Of a DNA stretch of 64,000 nt, positions 46,246 through 56,615 are shown one piece after another. Each line of letters begins with the position of its first letter. Within the stretch, counting starts at the first letter, position 1. Below the pieces are notes generated by a model. The model was not told the origin of the DNA, searched no databases, and worked only from the letters and a program-made list of their open reading frames with translations. Both the position numbers and the translations under genes were made by a program. The DNA lies in assembly GCA_902806565.1 (NCBI GenBank), contig CADCXA010000056.1, positions 992,001-1,056,000 on the forward strand, read 5' to 3'. The stretch comes from Hypoxylon rubiginosum. Taxonomy: Eukaryota; Ascomycota; Sordariomycetes; Xylariales; Hypoxylaceae.

Positions 46246-46494
46246 GGTGGCAGGTGCGGTAAGGTCGTGTGATGTATTGTTTTGGAGGTGAAGAGTTGGA
46301 GAAGTAATTCGGTCGAAATCTCGAACCTAAGGCTAGCTACTTGGATGCTACTAGGTGACCATTTGAATTGATAGATACAATCAAAGGTATAGCAAATAGC
46401 TGCCTGTCTGCGCTGTGTAGAATGGTGCCTGGTAGTGTACGTGGCTATTCGTGGTATTACACCTGAATCAGCGTAAGAGATGCGGTCGATTGGC

Positions 46495-46514
46495 GGTTAC
46501 TGGTTACTGGTTAC
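46495..46514. repeat. Tandem repeat (GGTTACT)3
   Basis: Two full heptamers and one six-base partial unit, head to tail. Confidence 0.85.
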
Positions 46515-46573
46515 GCAAGTTAAAGATGCCAAGTACAGGTTTGCAGTTGGTTGGTTGGGTAGTTGAAAAGGAT

Positions 46574-46601
46574 GTGACTGGTGACTGGTGACTGGTGACT
46601 G
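46574..46601. repeat. Tandem repeat (GTGACTG)4
   Basis: Four perfect heptamers. Confidence 0.9.
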
Positions 46602-46683
46602 GGGAGGCAGCCGAATTCAGGTCCAGATCATCCCGCACCGCTTGAACAGGGGAAATGTCGGTTGTAATTACGATGTAATAAAT

Positions 46684-46735
46684 GACTGGGACTGGGACTG
46701 GGACTTGGGACTGGGACTGGGACTTGGGACTGGGG
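46684..46735. repeat. Tandem repeat (GACTGG)n with GACTTGG variants
   Basis: About eight units. Hexamers GACTGG alternate with heptamers GACTTGG in a regular pattern. Confidence 0.88.
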
Positions 46736-47601
46736 GGTTTCCCGATAACGAGGGAAATGACTGACAACTCGTTCAAGGATAAAACGAATTAACTTAATTT
46801 TGTCAAAAATCCATTAATCCTTTCTGTTGTAGTAATTCTCGGAAGAGCGTTTCCCCTAACACGAGACGAGATATGTTACCAAGGACGATTCGCAGTAAAC
46901 CCCGACATCATTTGAGCGGGCGTCGGCTGAGTCGCTGACAGGAACCCCCGACCAATGGAGATAATGGAAAATACCTAATGGAAAATGAGTTACGCCACAG
47001 TCTAAGCACAGCCACTCCTAAGACCTTAAGACTTTAGACATTTTAAGATACCCCACCAAGTCCACCAAGCCCACCAGGTTGGATGCCCCGCCATAGCCGT
47101 CCAGCCGTCGAGTTACTTTCACGTTTGCTAATCTTCATTTTACTTGCATCTATAAATGACGAAGCGGTCAATCAAATCGAAGACTCGGTGTAAGCTGTCA
47201 GATAACTCCCATCCAAACAACATTGTGATAAGAGGCCACGCCTTGATCGCTTCATGAGACGTTTGACATTTTTAAAGCAACATCGACGTGTAGCATCACT
47301 GTACATCATTTGTCGTACGTCATCCAACCCAAGTCGTACAAGAGACATCATATTGGGTACGGATCGAGTTCCCTGAAAAGGGGACCCAACTCATATTTAC
47401 CTAATGTAAGGCAATATTCACGAAACACAGCAATCAAAGCAGTGTAGTAGGTGACATATTCATCATTCATTCGTACCTATCATTACAAGAGTTGTATTCC
47501 TCCAACAAATTAAGATCTCGCTCTTCATCTCAATCTCACTCCGAGCCTAGATCATACACAGTTCTCCCTATCCCTAGCTATGGTTGTATTGGCGAACAAG
47601 T

Positions 47602-47887
47602 CTATTTGTTCAGCTCCTTAGCCTTGGCCTGGCGCTCTTCTTTGGTCCCCTCCTGTTCCGGCATGCTTTGAGGAACGGCAGGGCCTGGGTGTGCGTTGTG
47701 GGCGGCAAAGAGCTTTGCGCCTTGAGGCTGAGCTGCCTCGCTAGCAGGGTTAGGCTTGGAGTCGGCATCAATCTTGCCGGTCTGCTAATGAAACTCGTGG
47801 TTAGAGATATCGGGATACAAGTACTCATTGTATAAATGAGGTGTGTATAAGTCATACCTGGGCAGTGGGGTAGGTGGTGTCGGGCAT
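47602..47887 (-). CDS. Small hydrophilic protein of 70 residues
   Basis: Two exons (47887-47858 and 47784-47602), too short to stand out as open frames. The 73-bp phase-0 intron has donor GTATGA and acceptor TTAG. The joined product starts MPDTTYPTAQQTGKIDADSK and ends EERQAKAKELNK. It is Ala/Pro/Gln-rich and lacks membrane segments, cysteines or a signal peptide. The C-terminal 15 residues look helical and charged. Support comes from the good splice sites, the frame agreement and the amino-acid composition; I recognise no family. It is divergent from rad1, with 621 bp between starts. Confidence 0.6.
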
Positions 47888-48508
47888 CTTGACGATTTGG
47901 TATAAAGAACTTCTAGGGTATTGCTTGTTTGTGATTATTGTTGGTTAGGTATGGAGTACTTTAGTAACTAGATAGATAGAAAGGATCTAAGACGAAGTGA
48001 TTCTCCTTTGAGATCCAAAGATGCATTTTATATACAGCATTCCCAGCTCGGTGGTGCAACATCTTCCCATTAGTGATGACGTATCGTAGACTTCTAGAAC
48101 TCAAAATGTCTCCGCAATTGCCCGTGACCCGGCGTCACAGTGGCGGCGGATGCGCAAGCCCCCGGATTTACAGCGCGACTTGCCTGCAAACGCATGCCTA
48201 CGCCTGCATGCCTTGCCTTGCCTACGCCTTATCCGCATTTGGCTTCAATTAGGCTTCAGCATTCGATTCGCCCTACGACGCTACCCTATACGTTGACACT
48301 TACGTACTTGCGCGCTTATCCGCCTTCTCCAACTACAACTACGTATACACCAATTCTTTGTACACCACCCACACCACCCACACCATACTACGATATCGTA
48401 TCCAGCTGATAGGATGACACCCTGACTGCCTGACCGAACATGCACGACCTTTGAAACTATCCGTCGCGCTCCTCTCGACCGAGAATCAAGACCATAGACG
48501 TGCCCCGC
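47888..48508. promoter_or_regulatory. Divergent promoter, 70-residue gene / rad1
   Basis: 621 bp. A TATATA-type element lies near 48032. Short repeats of CCACACCACCCACACC occur near 48367. No other gene was seen. Confidence 0.4.
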
Positions 48509-51377
48509 ATGTCTGCGAACAATGCTCCCCAACCGGTGAAGCTCTCACTGCCTCTTGTACGCGCCTCGATGCTTTTCGAAACACATTCCATAATTAGTCT
48601 AATCCTGTTGTATCTAGGAATACCAACAGCACCTTTTCCAAGAACTCCGCGCCGAAGATGAACTCGTCGTCATCGCGAAAGGCCTCGGCCTTATGCGCCT
48701 GGTCACAAACCTATTGCATAGCTACGATGCCGCCGGAAACAATCTGGTAATAGTCGTGGGCGCCGAAGAAAGGGAAAATGCGTGGATTGGAGGGGCACTT
48801 GCCGAGTCCGCTGCTATTAGCATGGCTCCCAGAGCGCGAGGTCTGACGGTCGTGAACACAGACTTAACCGGTGTCGCATCTAGGGAGAAGATGTATGCAA
48901 AAGGCGGAATATACAGCATCACATCTCGGATTCTAGTCGTAGACCTTTTGACGGGCCTCCTCAACCCCGAGACTATCACAGGTCTGATTATCCTGCACGC
49001 CGACAAAGTTATAGCCACGTCCCTCGAAGCTTTCATCCTCCGAGTATACCGTCAAAAGAACAAGAAGGGTTTCTTAAAAGCCTTTTCCGACAATCCAGAT
49101 CCGTTTACCATCGGATTCTCTCCATTGTCCACCATGATGAGGAACTTATTTCTCCGGAAGGCATCTCTATGGCCTCGCTTCCATGTAACAGTCGCTAGTT
49201 CTCTGGAGGGCAAGAAGAAAGCCGAGGTCATCGAACTCGAAATCCCCATGACAGAAGCTATGAGAGATATTCAGACGGCCATTATGGAGTGCGTTGAAGT
49301 TAGCATTCATGAACTGAAGAAGGGCAACTCGGGACTCGAGATGGACGACTGGAATCTGGACAGCGCACTACTTAAGAACTTCGATGTTATGGTGAGACGC
49401 CAATTAGATCCGAACTGGCACAGAGTCAGTTGGAAAACGAAGCAGATTGTGAGCGACTTGACCGTCCTCCGCGGCTTGCTCCACTCTGTCCTAGCCCTCG
49501 ACTGCGTGTCTTTCTTGCAGCACTTAGATACCATTCACGCCGCTCACTCCCCGCAGCCAGGGTCTACAAGGCAGAGCCAGTCCCCATGGTTGTTCCTCGA
49601 TGCCGCGCACACCATATTTGACACTGCCAAGCGGAGAGTGTACAATGCAAATACCAAAGCTAATGCGAAGTCTTCCATAGACTCGCTCCGCCCAGTGCTA
49701 GAGGAACAGCCGAAGTGGGAGCTTCTTGGCGAGATACTAGAGGAGATTGATAGGGACCTTTATTTCGAACCTCCGATGAGAGACGATTCTAACGGAACGA
49801 TCCTCATCATGTGTTCTGATGAAGCAACAACCCGTCAACTTCGAGACTATCTGCAGGCAATGCACGTTGAGCTGAAGACTGAGAATGAAGCGAAACAGAA
49901 AAAGGAACACAAACCGTCTGCCGCATTCATGATGAGAAAGAGACTCCGAGGCTATCTTAATTGGAAGAGGGAGTTCGCTCAAGTTAGCAATGCTCTGTTT
50001 GCCGAAAACCAAAAGGCTCTTGAAGGTGCCGTAGATCCACGGATAGCCCAAGGTGGATACAAGGGCAAGGCACCCGCAAACAAGAGACGGCGAGTACGTG
50101 GAGGTGGTGCCGTAGGTTCAGCGCCCGGCAGGAATGCTAACGGAACCGTGGCACAATATTTCGAGAAGCCTGACGAAGTTGCCGAGCTTATGGATGAAGT
50201 GCAAATCACGGAAGGAGAAGCAAATCAGAAGGCGGACATCATAGCCGATCCGTTAGAGGATATGGAGGATTATTTCGAGCTCTACGAAATGCAAGATCTA
50301 ATCGTAATTCATGCTTACGATGGCGACCAGGACGAGCACATTCTTGAGGAAATCAAGCCTCGGTACATCATAATGTACGAACCGGATGCTTCATTCATCC
50401 GTCGGATTGAGGTTTATCGATCATCACACAACGACCGAAATGTTAGAGTCTACTTTATGTTTTATGGAGGTTCAGTTGAAGAGCAGCGATATCTTGCTAC
50501 GGTCCGACGAGAAAAGGATTCATTTACTAAGCTCATCAAAGAGCGGGCCAGCATGTCCATTGTTATGACAACAGATTCGCAAGGGGTTGAAGACCCCCAA
50601 GAGGCTTTCTTAAGAACAGTGAATACCCGAATAGCGGGCGGCGGGAGGTTAGCGGCTACGGCGCAACCTCCGAGGGTAGTCGTCGATGTGCGAGAGTTTC
50701 GCTCGTCGCTCCCGTCTCTGCTACACGGCCGCAATATGATCATCGTGCCATGCATGCTGACGGTCGGGGACTACATCCTCTCGCCTAACATCTGCGTCGA
50801 GCGCAAGTCCATCAGCGATCTGATCAGCTCGTTCAAGGACGGGCGTCTGTACACGCAGGCGGAGACGATGTTCCAGCACTACAAGAACCCGATGCTGCTG
50901 ATCGAGTTCGACCAGAACAAGTCGTTCACGCTGGAGCCGTTCGCGGACCTGTCGGGCAACCTCCGGTCGGTGAACCCGAACGAGGCGCCGTCGGACCTGC
51001 AGTCCAAGATCGTGCTGCTGACGCTCGCGTTCCCGCGGCTGCGCGTCGTCTGGAGCAGCAGCCCGTACCAGACGGCCGAGATCTTCGAGGGCCTCAAGAG
51101 CCAGCAGGACGAGCCCGACCCCGTCGCCGCCGTCCGCGCGGGCCTCGACAAGAACGACAGGGCCGAGGACCAGGCCTTCAACGTCGAGCCCCGGGAGATG
51201 CTCGGCGTCGTGCCCGGCGTCACGCCGAAGAATATCAAGAATGTCACGCTCGAGGCCGACAATGTTCGCGAGGTCGCTAATATGGAAGTGTCGGAGCTGG
51301 AGCCGCTTATCGGCATGCAGGCCGCCAGACAGGTGCACGGGTTCTTTAACCGAAATCTGATCGACATAGATGATTAA
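48509..51377 (+). CDS. rad1: XPF/Rad1 structure-specific endonuclease subunit
   Basis: Two exons (48509-48556 and 48618-51377) give about 935 residues. Exon 1 encodes 16 residues (MSANNAPQPVKLSLPL) and joins EYQQHLFQELRAEDELVVIA, the conserved start of fungal XPF. The helicase-like N-terminal half has lost its ATPase motifs, as is normal for XPF. The nuclease domain shows VVVDVREFRSSLP with Asp706, GDYILSP, and ERK at 744-746, the V/ERKxxxD active site. The C-terminus has a helix-hairpin-helix region (EMLGVVPGVTPKNIKN) that pairs with Rad10/ERCC1. The complex cuts on the 5' side of lesions in nucleotide excision repair and trims flaps in recombination. The Neurospora homologue is mus-38. The last third is more GC-rich than the rest. 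Confidence 0.96.
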
Positions 51378-51846
51378 GTCTGTAGGTACGAAGATAAAAT
51401 CTAAATGTTCTATGACGACATTACTTTTGAGTATGCCTAGGTAATGTGTTGTGTTGTATCACGATAATTGGAGGGAATATCAACTTGGGGGTTTAAAGTC
51501 CCGAGTCACGATGATACAAAATAAACTTGGATAGAACAAAATCAAACATGATGCAGAGTCCTGTGTATAATTGATATCTATGTGCAAAGCATGGCCATTC
51601 CGGCCTTATCGGTATCGTGTCGTCTCGTTTCTTGTAAACCAAACAACCCATCGAGCGGAAGTAACTCAAGAAAAGAAAAAAACATGGGTAAGGGTATCGT
51701 AATATTCGTTCTTCTCTCTCGAACTTCTTGAAAGCTCCCTAGCGGGTAAAGGTAACCAACGCTTAATCGGTATCTCGTGGCGATCGTGAAAATTTCCTCC
51801 TCTTCCTCTCTCCTCTTTCATGGCCCCCGGCCACTAATAGAGGCTT
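51378..51846. other. Intergenic between convergent genes
   Basis: 3' regions of rad1 and the small membrane-protein gene. CCTAGGTA occurs near 51436. No gene was seen. Confidence 0.5.
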
Positions 51847-52162
51847 TTAGATACGACTCGTGGTCGTAGCGTGGCTGCGTCTCCCGAAGCCCCGACGTCC
51901 TGTTGAAGTTCCGGTCGTCGTACCGTGCCGGCGGCCGCCACAGTAGCCGCACGTCAGGAAGCCGACGATGATGCCGAAGAAGGAGACGACGCCGCTGATG
52001 ATGGCGTGTAGGATGTTTCCGACGCCTGCGACGATGGCCATGATGACGCTACCGATCGTGCGGAAGATGGATTGGATCTGTTCGGGTATGACTCGTTAGT
52101 TTGCTGCTGGGTAAATATGGGCATGATTAGGTAGAACTTACACAAGATACTACGGCACCCAT
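51847..52162 (-). CDS. Small membrane protein (83 residues)
   Basis: Two exons (52162-52142 and 52077-51847). The 64-bp phase-0 intron has donor GTAAGT and acceptor ACAG. The product starts MGAVVSCIQSIFRTIGSVIM. It has one or two hydrophobic helices (roughly residues 16-52: IMAIVAGVGNIL and SFFGIIVGFLTCGYCGG) and then a basic Gly/Arg/Thr tail (RRGFGRRSHATT). The MG start with a nearby cysteine suggests possible N-terminal acylation. Similar short double-glycine-zipper proteins are widespread in filamentous fungi and are not assigned a function. The 21-base first exon is inferred from frame and composition. Confidence 0.75.
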
Positions 52163-55100
52163 ATTGAAGGTTTAGGTTGATATGATGTAAGTGTTGTTTT
52201 TTGTAGTGTATATGTTGTGTTTGTTGAATGATGATATTCAGAGCAAGTTCGAATGATAGATAGCTTATTGTTTAGGATTGCTGATAGAAATTTCGTTACA
52301 AAGGCGATGAGGGGGGAAGTCACGACAGTTTTATACGAAGGCCGGTGACATACAACACGTACAGATGGCGATCTGGGAATGGCGAATTAGGGGACTTGGG
52401 CCGACCAGATCTGCCCGACCAAGAAATCTCAAACTCGAAACCCGAGAAAGGGACCACACACAAACAGTTAGGTCATAGAGTTGCAGGCGAGACCCAATGA
52501 GGTCATCTCTCTGAAGAAGCTACTCCTTCATACTGCTTCTGTACATGTGTGTTTCTTCTGCCAACAGCCGTTGTGTATATCAAATACATCAGATACATAC
52601 ATTCATTACCTTGCCTGGCTACCGATGTACGGGGTACCTAGAGCTAATCGGCACACGGCACGATAGAACTGAAAAACAAAGGTACTATGTAGGTCTGACA
52701 AGTCCGTGCCAATCTCCAATGATAATTACGTGCATGGAGAGGAACCAATTCTCTTTGAAAAGCGTCTAGCTTCTCCTCGTGGGTGGTCAGTATCAAAGAA
52801 AGTTGACGTCACGACGACATCGCAGGGATGGCCCCGCTTACAGCTCTCCGTCATGATGATCGAAGAATTATAAGGGAATCCCCTTTTTTTTTTTCAATTT
52901 TCAATTTTCAAAGGGGTCCCAAGAACTAATCAGCTAATGTACATGGTATGCATGCATGGGCGCGTTTTGACGAGCCGCGCCGGCGCAAAAGCTCCGGCAG
53001 GGTTCGAAGATTTCGGACGAGACCTTTTTCTTATGGATACGGGTGACATGAAAGGCCGTCGAAAATAAAGTTCGATGTTGTCATCGATCTGTGGCTTTAT
53101 TGCCGGTTCTCTCATATCCTTCCTGAAGAGGAAAGGAGAGCGCCACATTGGAGCGGGGCTACGGCTCATCGATGAGGCTCACGCTTGTCCCGAGTCGCAG
53201 CGGGCATGGAAGGCAAAAAACCTGTTTACGCTGGAAATGGAATGGCTCGGTGGCTTATATACGCAGCATGACGTATGTTTTGTGAGATGCGGCTAAAGGT
53301 GTCTGTAATGGAATGTGACTTGAAACCCCTTGCGCGGATGCCCCCCCCCCTTCTTTTCTTTTGATTCTTGTCCAGTGGACGAGAATATTCTCGGTTTTTT
53401 TTTTACCAGCCTGCTACCCGCAATACGGATATCCGTCCTCGTGTTGACCACTATTCGTCATCTTACAATTGCCAAGGAATTGGACAGCGAGACACCCCAC
53501 GATAGGTTGTTGAGTGTCAAGAGTGTTTAAACCCGATTCAAGATCCCTTACCTCGTACAAGCTAAAATTAGGTAGCATAGCGTAGCATGGTGACTCGAGC
53601 AGAGCTTGTGGTGTGGCTGGCTGGGGACCTGCTAAACAGGCTTGATCCTGTCACATCCGGTTTCCCACCCCTGATGTAGTGTAGTCTTCCGCCCCCCAAC
53701 ACCTCCGTAGTTAGAATGTGACGATATAAAGTAGAAGCCCCCCAGAGGCAGCGCTTGTGAAAGTTTTTCTCTTTTTTTCTTTCTACATACGCGTTATGCC
53801 CGGCAGATAACTTCACCCCCATCTCCCCGCCCGAGGTCGGGTACGTCGCTACCTCCCCTCAGGGCGCGATCTTCCGCCCTGACAGGATGGATCCCGAGTC
53901 GATAGGCCACCCGGCCTCCTCGTCCATGCCCCGAGGCAAACCCGCATCCCGTTGGCTGCGGTTACCAGCCTCTTCTAGTGATGCGCCGTCGCCTTCGATC
54001 GACAAACACCATTGTCTCGAAGGCGCGCGGTGCTCGCTCCCGCGCTTTCCTGCCGAGATTTGACGTGAGCCGAGTCTGACGCCGGCAGGGCATTTACAAC
54101 GCTCTTCGGCGTCCTCGGCTTACTCGCTCGGATGTGGGATCCGCAAACTCTACCTATATACGAACGCCTATCCTCTCTCCCCACCCGTCGCTTTCCCTCC
54201 ACGCTTGACGGATACCGTCCTCGGTTGTACGCGACTCCCCCGATCGAGATCAGCGCAGACGGGAGTCTCTCGAAATTTTTTGCGTGCGTGCTGCTGCCGC
54301 CGATGATGAACGACGCCGATCTCATTACGGACGATTAAGTTTGAAGTCCGCTGTGTGAACAAAGGATCTATCCGTCCTTCGGTTCCTTTCCCGGGCTGTG
54401 CGGACCTCCTTACCGAGGTTCCCGCCCGGTCGAAACGATTCTGCTGTTGATCGATTGTATCACTCTTGTTCCCGCCGACTCGCTTGCCCGCGATGATCGA
54501 TTGTTTGCTTGTCGCTCTCTCTGCCGCCGGCCCCCTCCTTCGGTTATGGAGGCTCCTGTTACCTGTCTCTTGGGGATGCTTGTTATGTCCCGACGTGACG
54601 CCGTCGCGTGGATAGATGGATTGGGGAGAGAAGATAGGGTATTCGTGCCTCGACGAACTCGATATGTTTCTTATTCTATGAGGGATGGCAACGCCAAACC
54701 ATTCAGTTGCATTCCTACCTTCATTCAAAACACGGCCTACGATACGAATCAGGTCTATTATTAGGGATCATTCACTCGCAAGGAATTACCAAATTGTCAC
54801 ATTACCTTGCAGGCGGGAGATCCCTTTTTCTTTGGGGGTTTGGTTTCATTGCCCCATGTCTTCCCACAGCTCCGGTACATCACTCAAATTCGCTAAAGCA
54901 ATATGAGTCTGTACAAGATGGTTGGTCTTGGTAGAAAATTCTAGCCTAGTAACTGAACTTTCAGCATATTAGGACTCGATTACTTCAGTTATCGCACGTC
55001 AGAATTTGGTGCTGTACCGTGCTGTGGGGAGATTGAGGTCGAATGGGTATTTTCGAGGCATTACCATACTTCTCTTAGCTTTTTAATCAACTGAAACATG

Positions 55101-55819
55101 TCTTGTTCTTCAAAGTGCTTTCTTCTGGCGAGAGTTGCATTGATTACGTGAAGTAGAATGTATTCGCAGAACACTAGTTCTTTGCCTTTCATACGCTGTT
55201 GTGGAAGGTATGATTCTGATGCCAACCTTGCTGTTGTAGTCGTGAGTCTACGGCAGCTGACTCTCGACAATTGACCTAGATCATTAAATGGAGAGCTACG
55301 ATCAAATTCTCGGCCTCCTTTTCAGGAGTTGAACGCTCTGATCTCCCGCTAAAGTGACACCGAACATCAGATCTTATGAGCTCACTTCACATGATAAGAT
55401 TGTGGGAGCTGAAGACATAGTTGGAAGAATGGACACTGTGATCCCCTTAACTAAAAACAAGGTATAATAACTCTATCGTCAACATCGGAGCGAGCAGGAT
55501 ATATATATAAGAAACGCTAAAAGCAGAGAAGAAATCCAGATGTAACAGGCCATAATTACAATTGTACTGAGATCACGGTGAGTGCACGCCCAAAAATCCA
55601 GCATGTTTCCGAGGTAAGTTGTTTTTAATAAATCCCAACTCGGGATAGATTATTCCAACTTGAACCGTCGTAGTTCGTGTGAACTCGGCAACCGTATCAA
55701 CCGACGAACCCCTATCTCCGGTAAACAAAATCGCTACATGACCGCGGTGTAGTATACACATTAACCAATCCATGGTACTCGGAACATCGTAGCGGGGGGA
55801 TAGAAGCCACCTAGCTGAT
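52163..55819. other. Gene-poor stretch, 3.7 kb
   Basis: No gene can be supported. 53820-54760 is a GC- and pyrimidine-rich block with several overlapping open frames on both strands. One plus-strand frame without early ATG runs from about 53800 to TGA 54061, with an internal ATG at 53887. Elsewhere there is a poly-T run (52885) followed by repeated CAATTTT, and poly-C and poly-T runs at 53340-53405. Confidence 0.5.
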
Positions 55820-56615
55820 CTAGAAAGTGCCGCGAGCACCGCTCTTCTCGTCGATATGGCGGAATCGTTCACGCTCCTTTCGGTCCTTGAGCAAGCAGGC
55901 GGTAGCCATGACCAGGACGACGTCGATACCGACCATGCCGAACATAGCCGTGAAGATGTTATCCACGAACGTGTTTCCGAACGAGTTCAAGGGCGTGGAG
56001 CAGCCTCGCATCAGAGCGGCGGCAGCGGGGCTCGGGCAGGTCTGGTCGGTGACGAAAGCCGGGGAGCTACTGTTGAGATAGCCACAGCAGCTGAACTATA
56101 ATAAATTATGTCAGCGGCGAATGCGGAATGGAAACCGTTGGAGATATCACTCACGGCCGTCTGCATGAGATCTTGAACGTGCGGTGATTGCGAGGTCCAG
56201 ATTTCGAAATATTCATCCTTCATCTTGAGGGTGAGGACCCATAAGTCCACACCAATACCCAAGGTGAAGATGGCGTCCGCAACGACCATGAATGCAGCCA
56301 GCTTGAGCCAGCTCCTGTTGTTTGTCGCAAGCGCCGGGATCGTAGCCAAGAAGGTAGCAAAGATGAAGACTGCGTTGACGATTCCGGCTAATAACCTGTT
56401 AGTGCCCTATTTTCCACCACATCTGCGCCGGACGTAGGCTGCTCACCTGTAAAGGGGAACTTCTGGTATAGTAGGTCGCGGGCTGCCTCGTTTCCTTCCG
56501 TCGGCGTATCGAAACACGTCTGCTGGACGATGATAGAGAAACCCAACATGATAGCCCCCATGGATACGAACATGCCGTCCATGACCACGAAGGACGCAAG
56601 CACCTTATTAACCAT
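55820..56615 (-). CDS. pls1: Tetraspanin, PLS1-like
   Basis: Three exons (56615-56447, 56387-56155, 56095-55820) give about 225 residues, the size of Magnaporthe Pls1. Four membrane helices are visible: ASFVVMDGMFVSMGAIMLGF, AVFIFATFLATIPAL, AAFMVVADAIFTLGIGVDLW and FTAMFGMVGIDVVLVMATACLL. The large loop between helices 3 and 4 carries the CCG motif (FSCCGYLNSSS) and further Cys residues (TCPSP, RGC), defining the family. The cytosolic tail is charged (KDRKERERFRHIDEK). In plant-pathogenic ascomycetes Pls1 is required for the appressorium penetration peg; in saprobes such as Podospora it acts in ascospore germination with NADPH oxidase Nox2. Its presence does not by itself show pathogenicity. 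Confidence 0.95.

Larger units (their letters stand above)
46246..47601. other. Intergenic, las17 promoter with short tandem repeats
   Basis: Carries three different short tandem repeats within 240 bp (separate entries). The remainder, 46740-47600, shows no gene. Confidence 0.5.

Noticed and set aside
46504..46776. 90-codon minus-strand frame with SQSQSQ and VPVPVP runs
   Set aside because: It is a translation of the GACTGG tandem array and not a gene.
50721..51338. 205-codon minus-strand frame over rad1
   Set aside because: It lies in the GC-rich nuclease region of rad1, where the antisense strand lacks stops. Composition (Arg/Leu/Val/His-rich) is that of a shadow frame.
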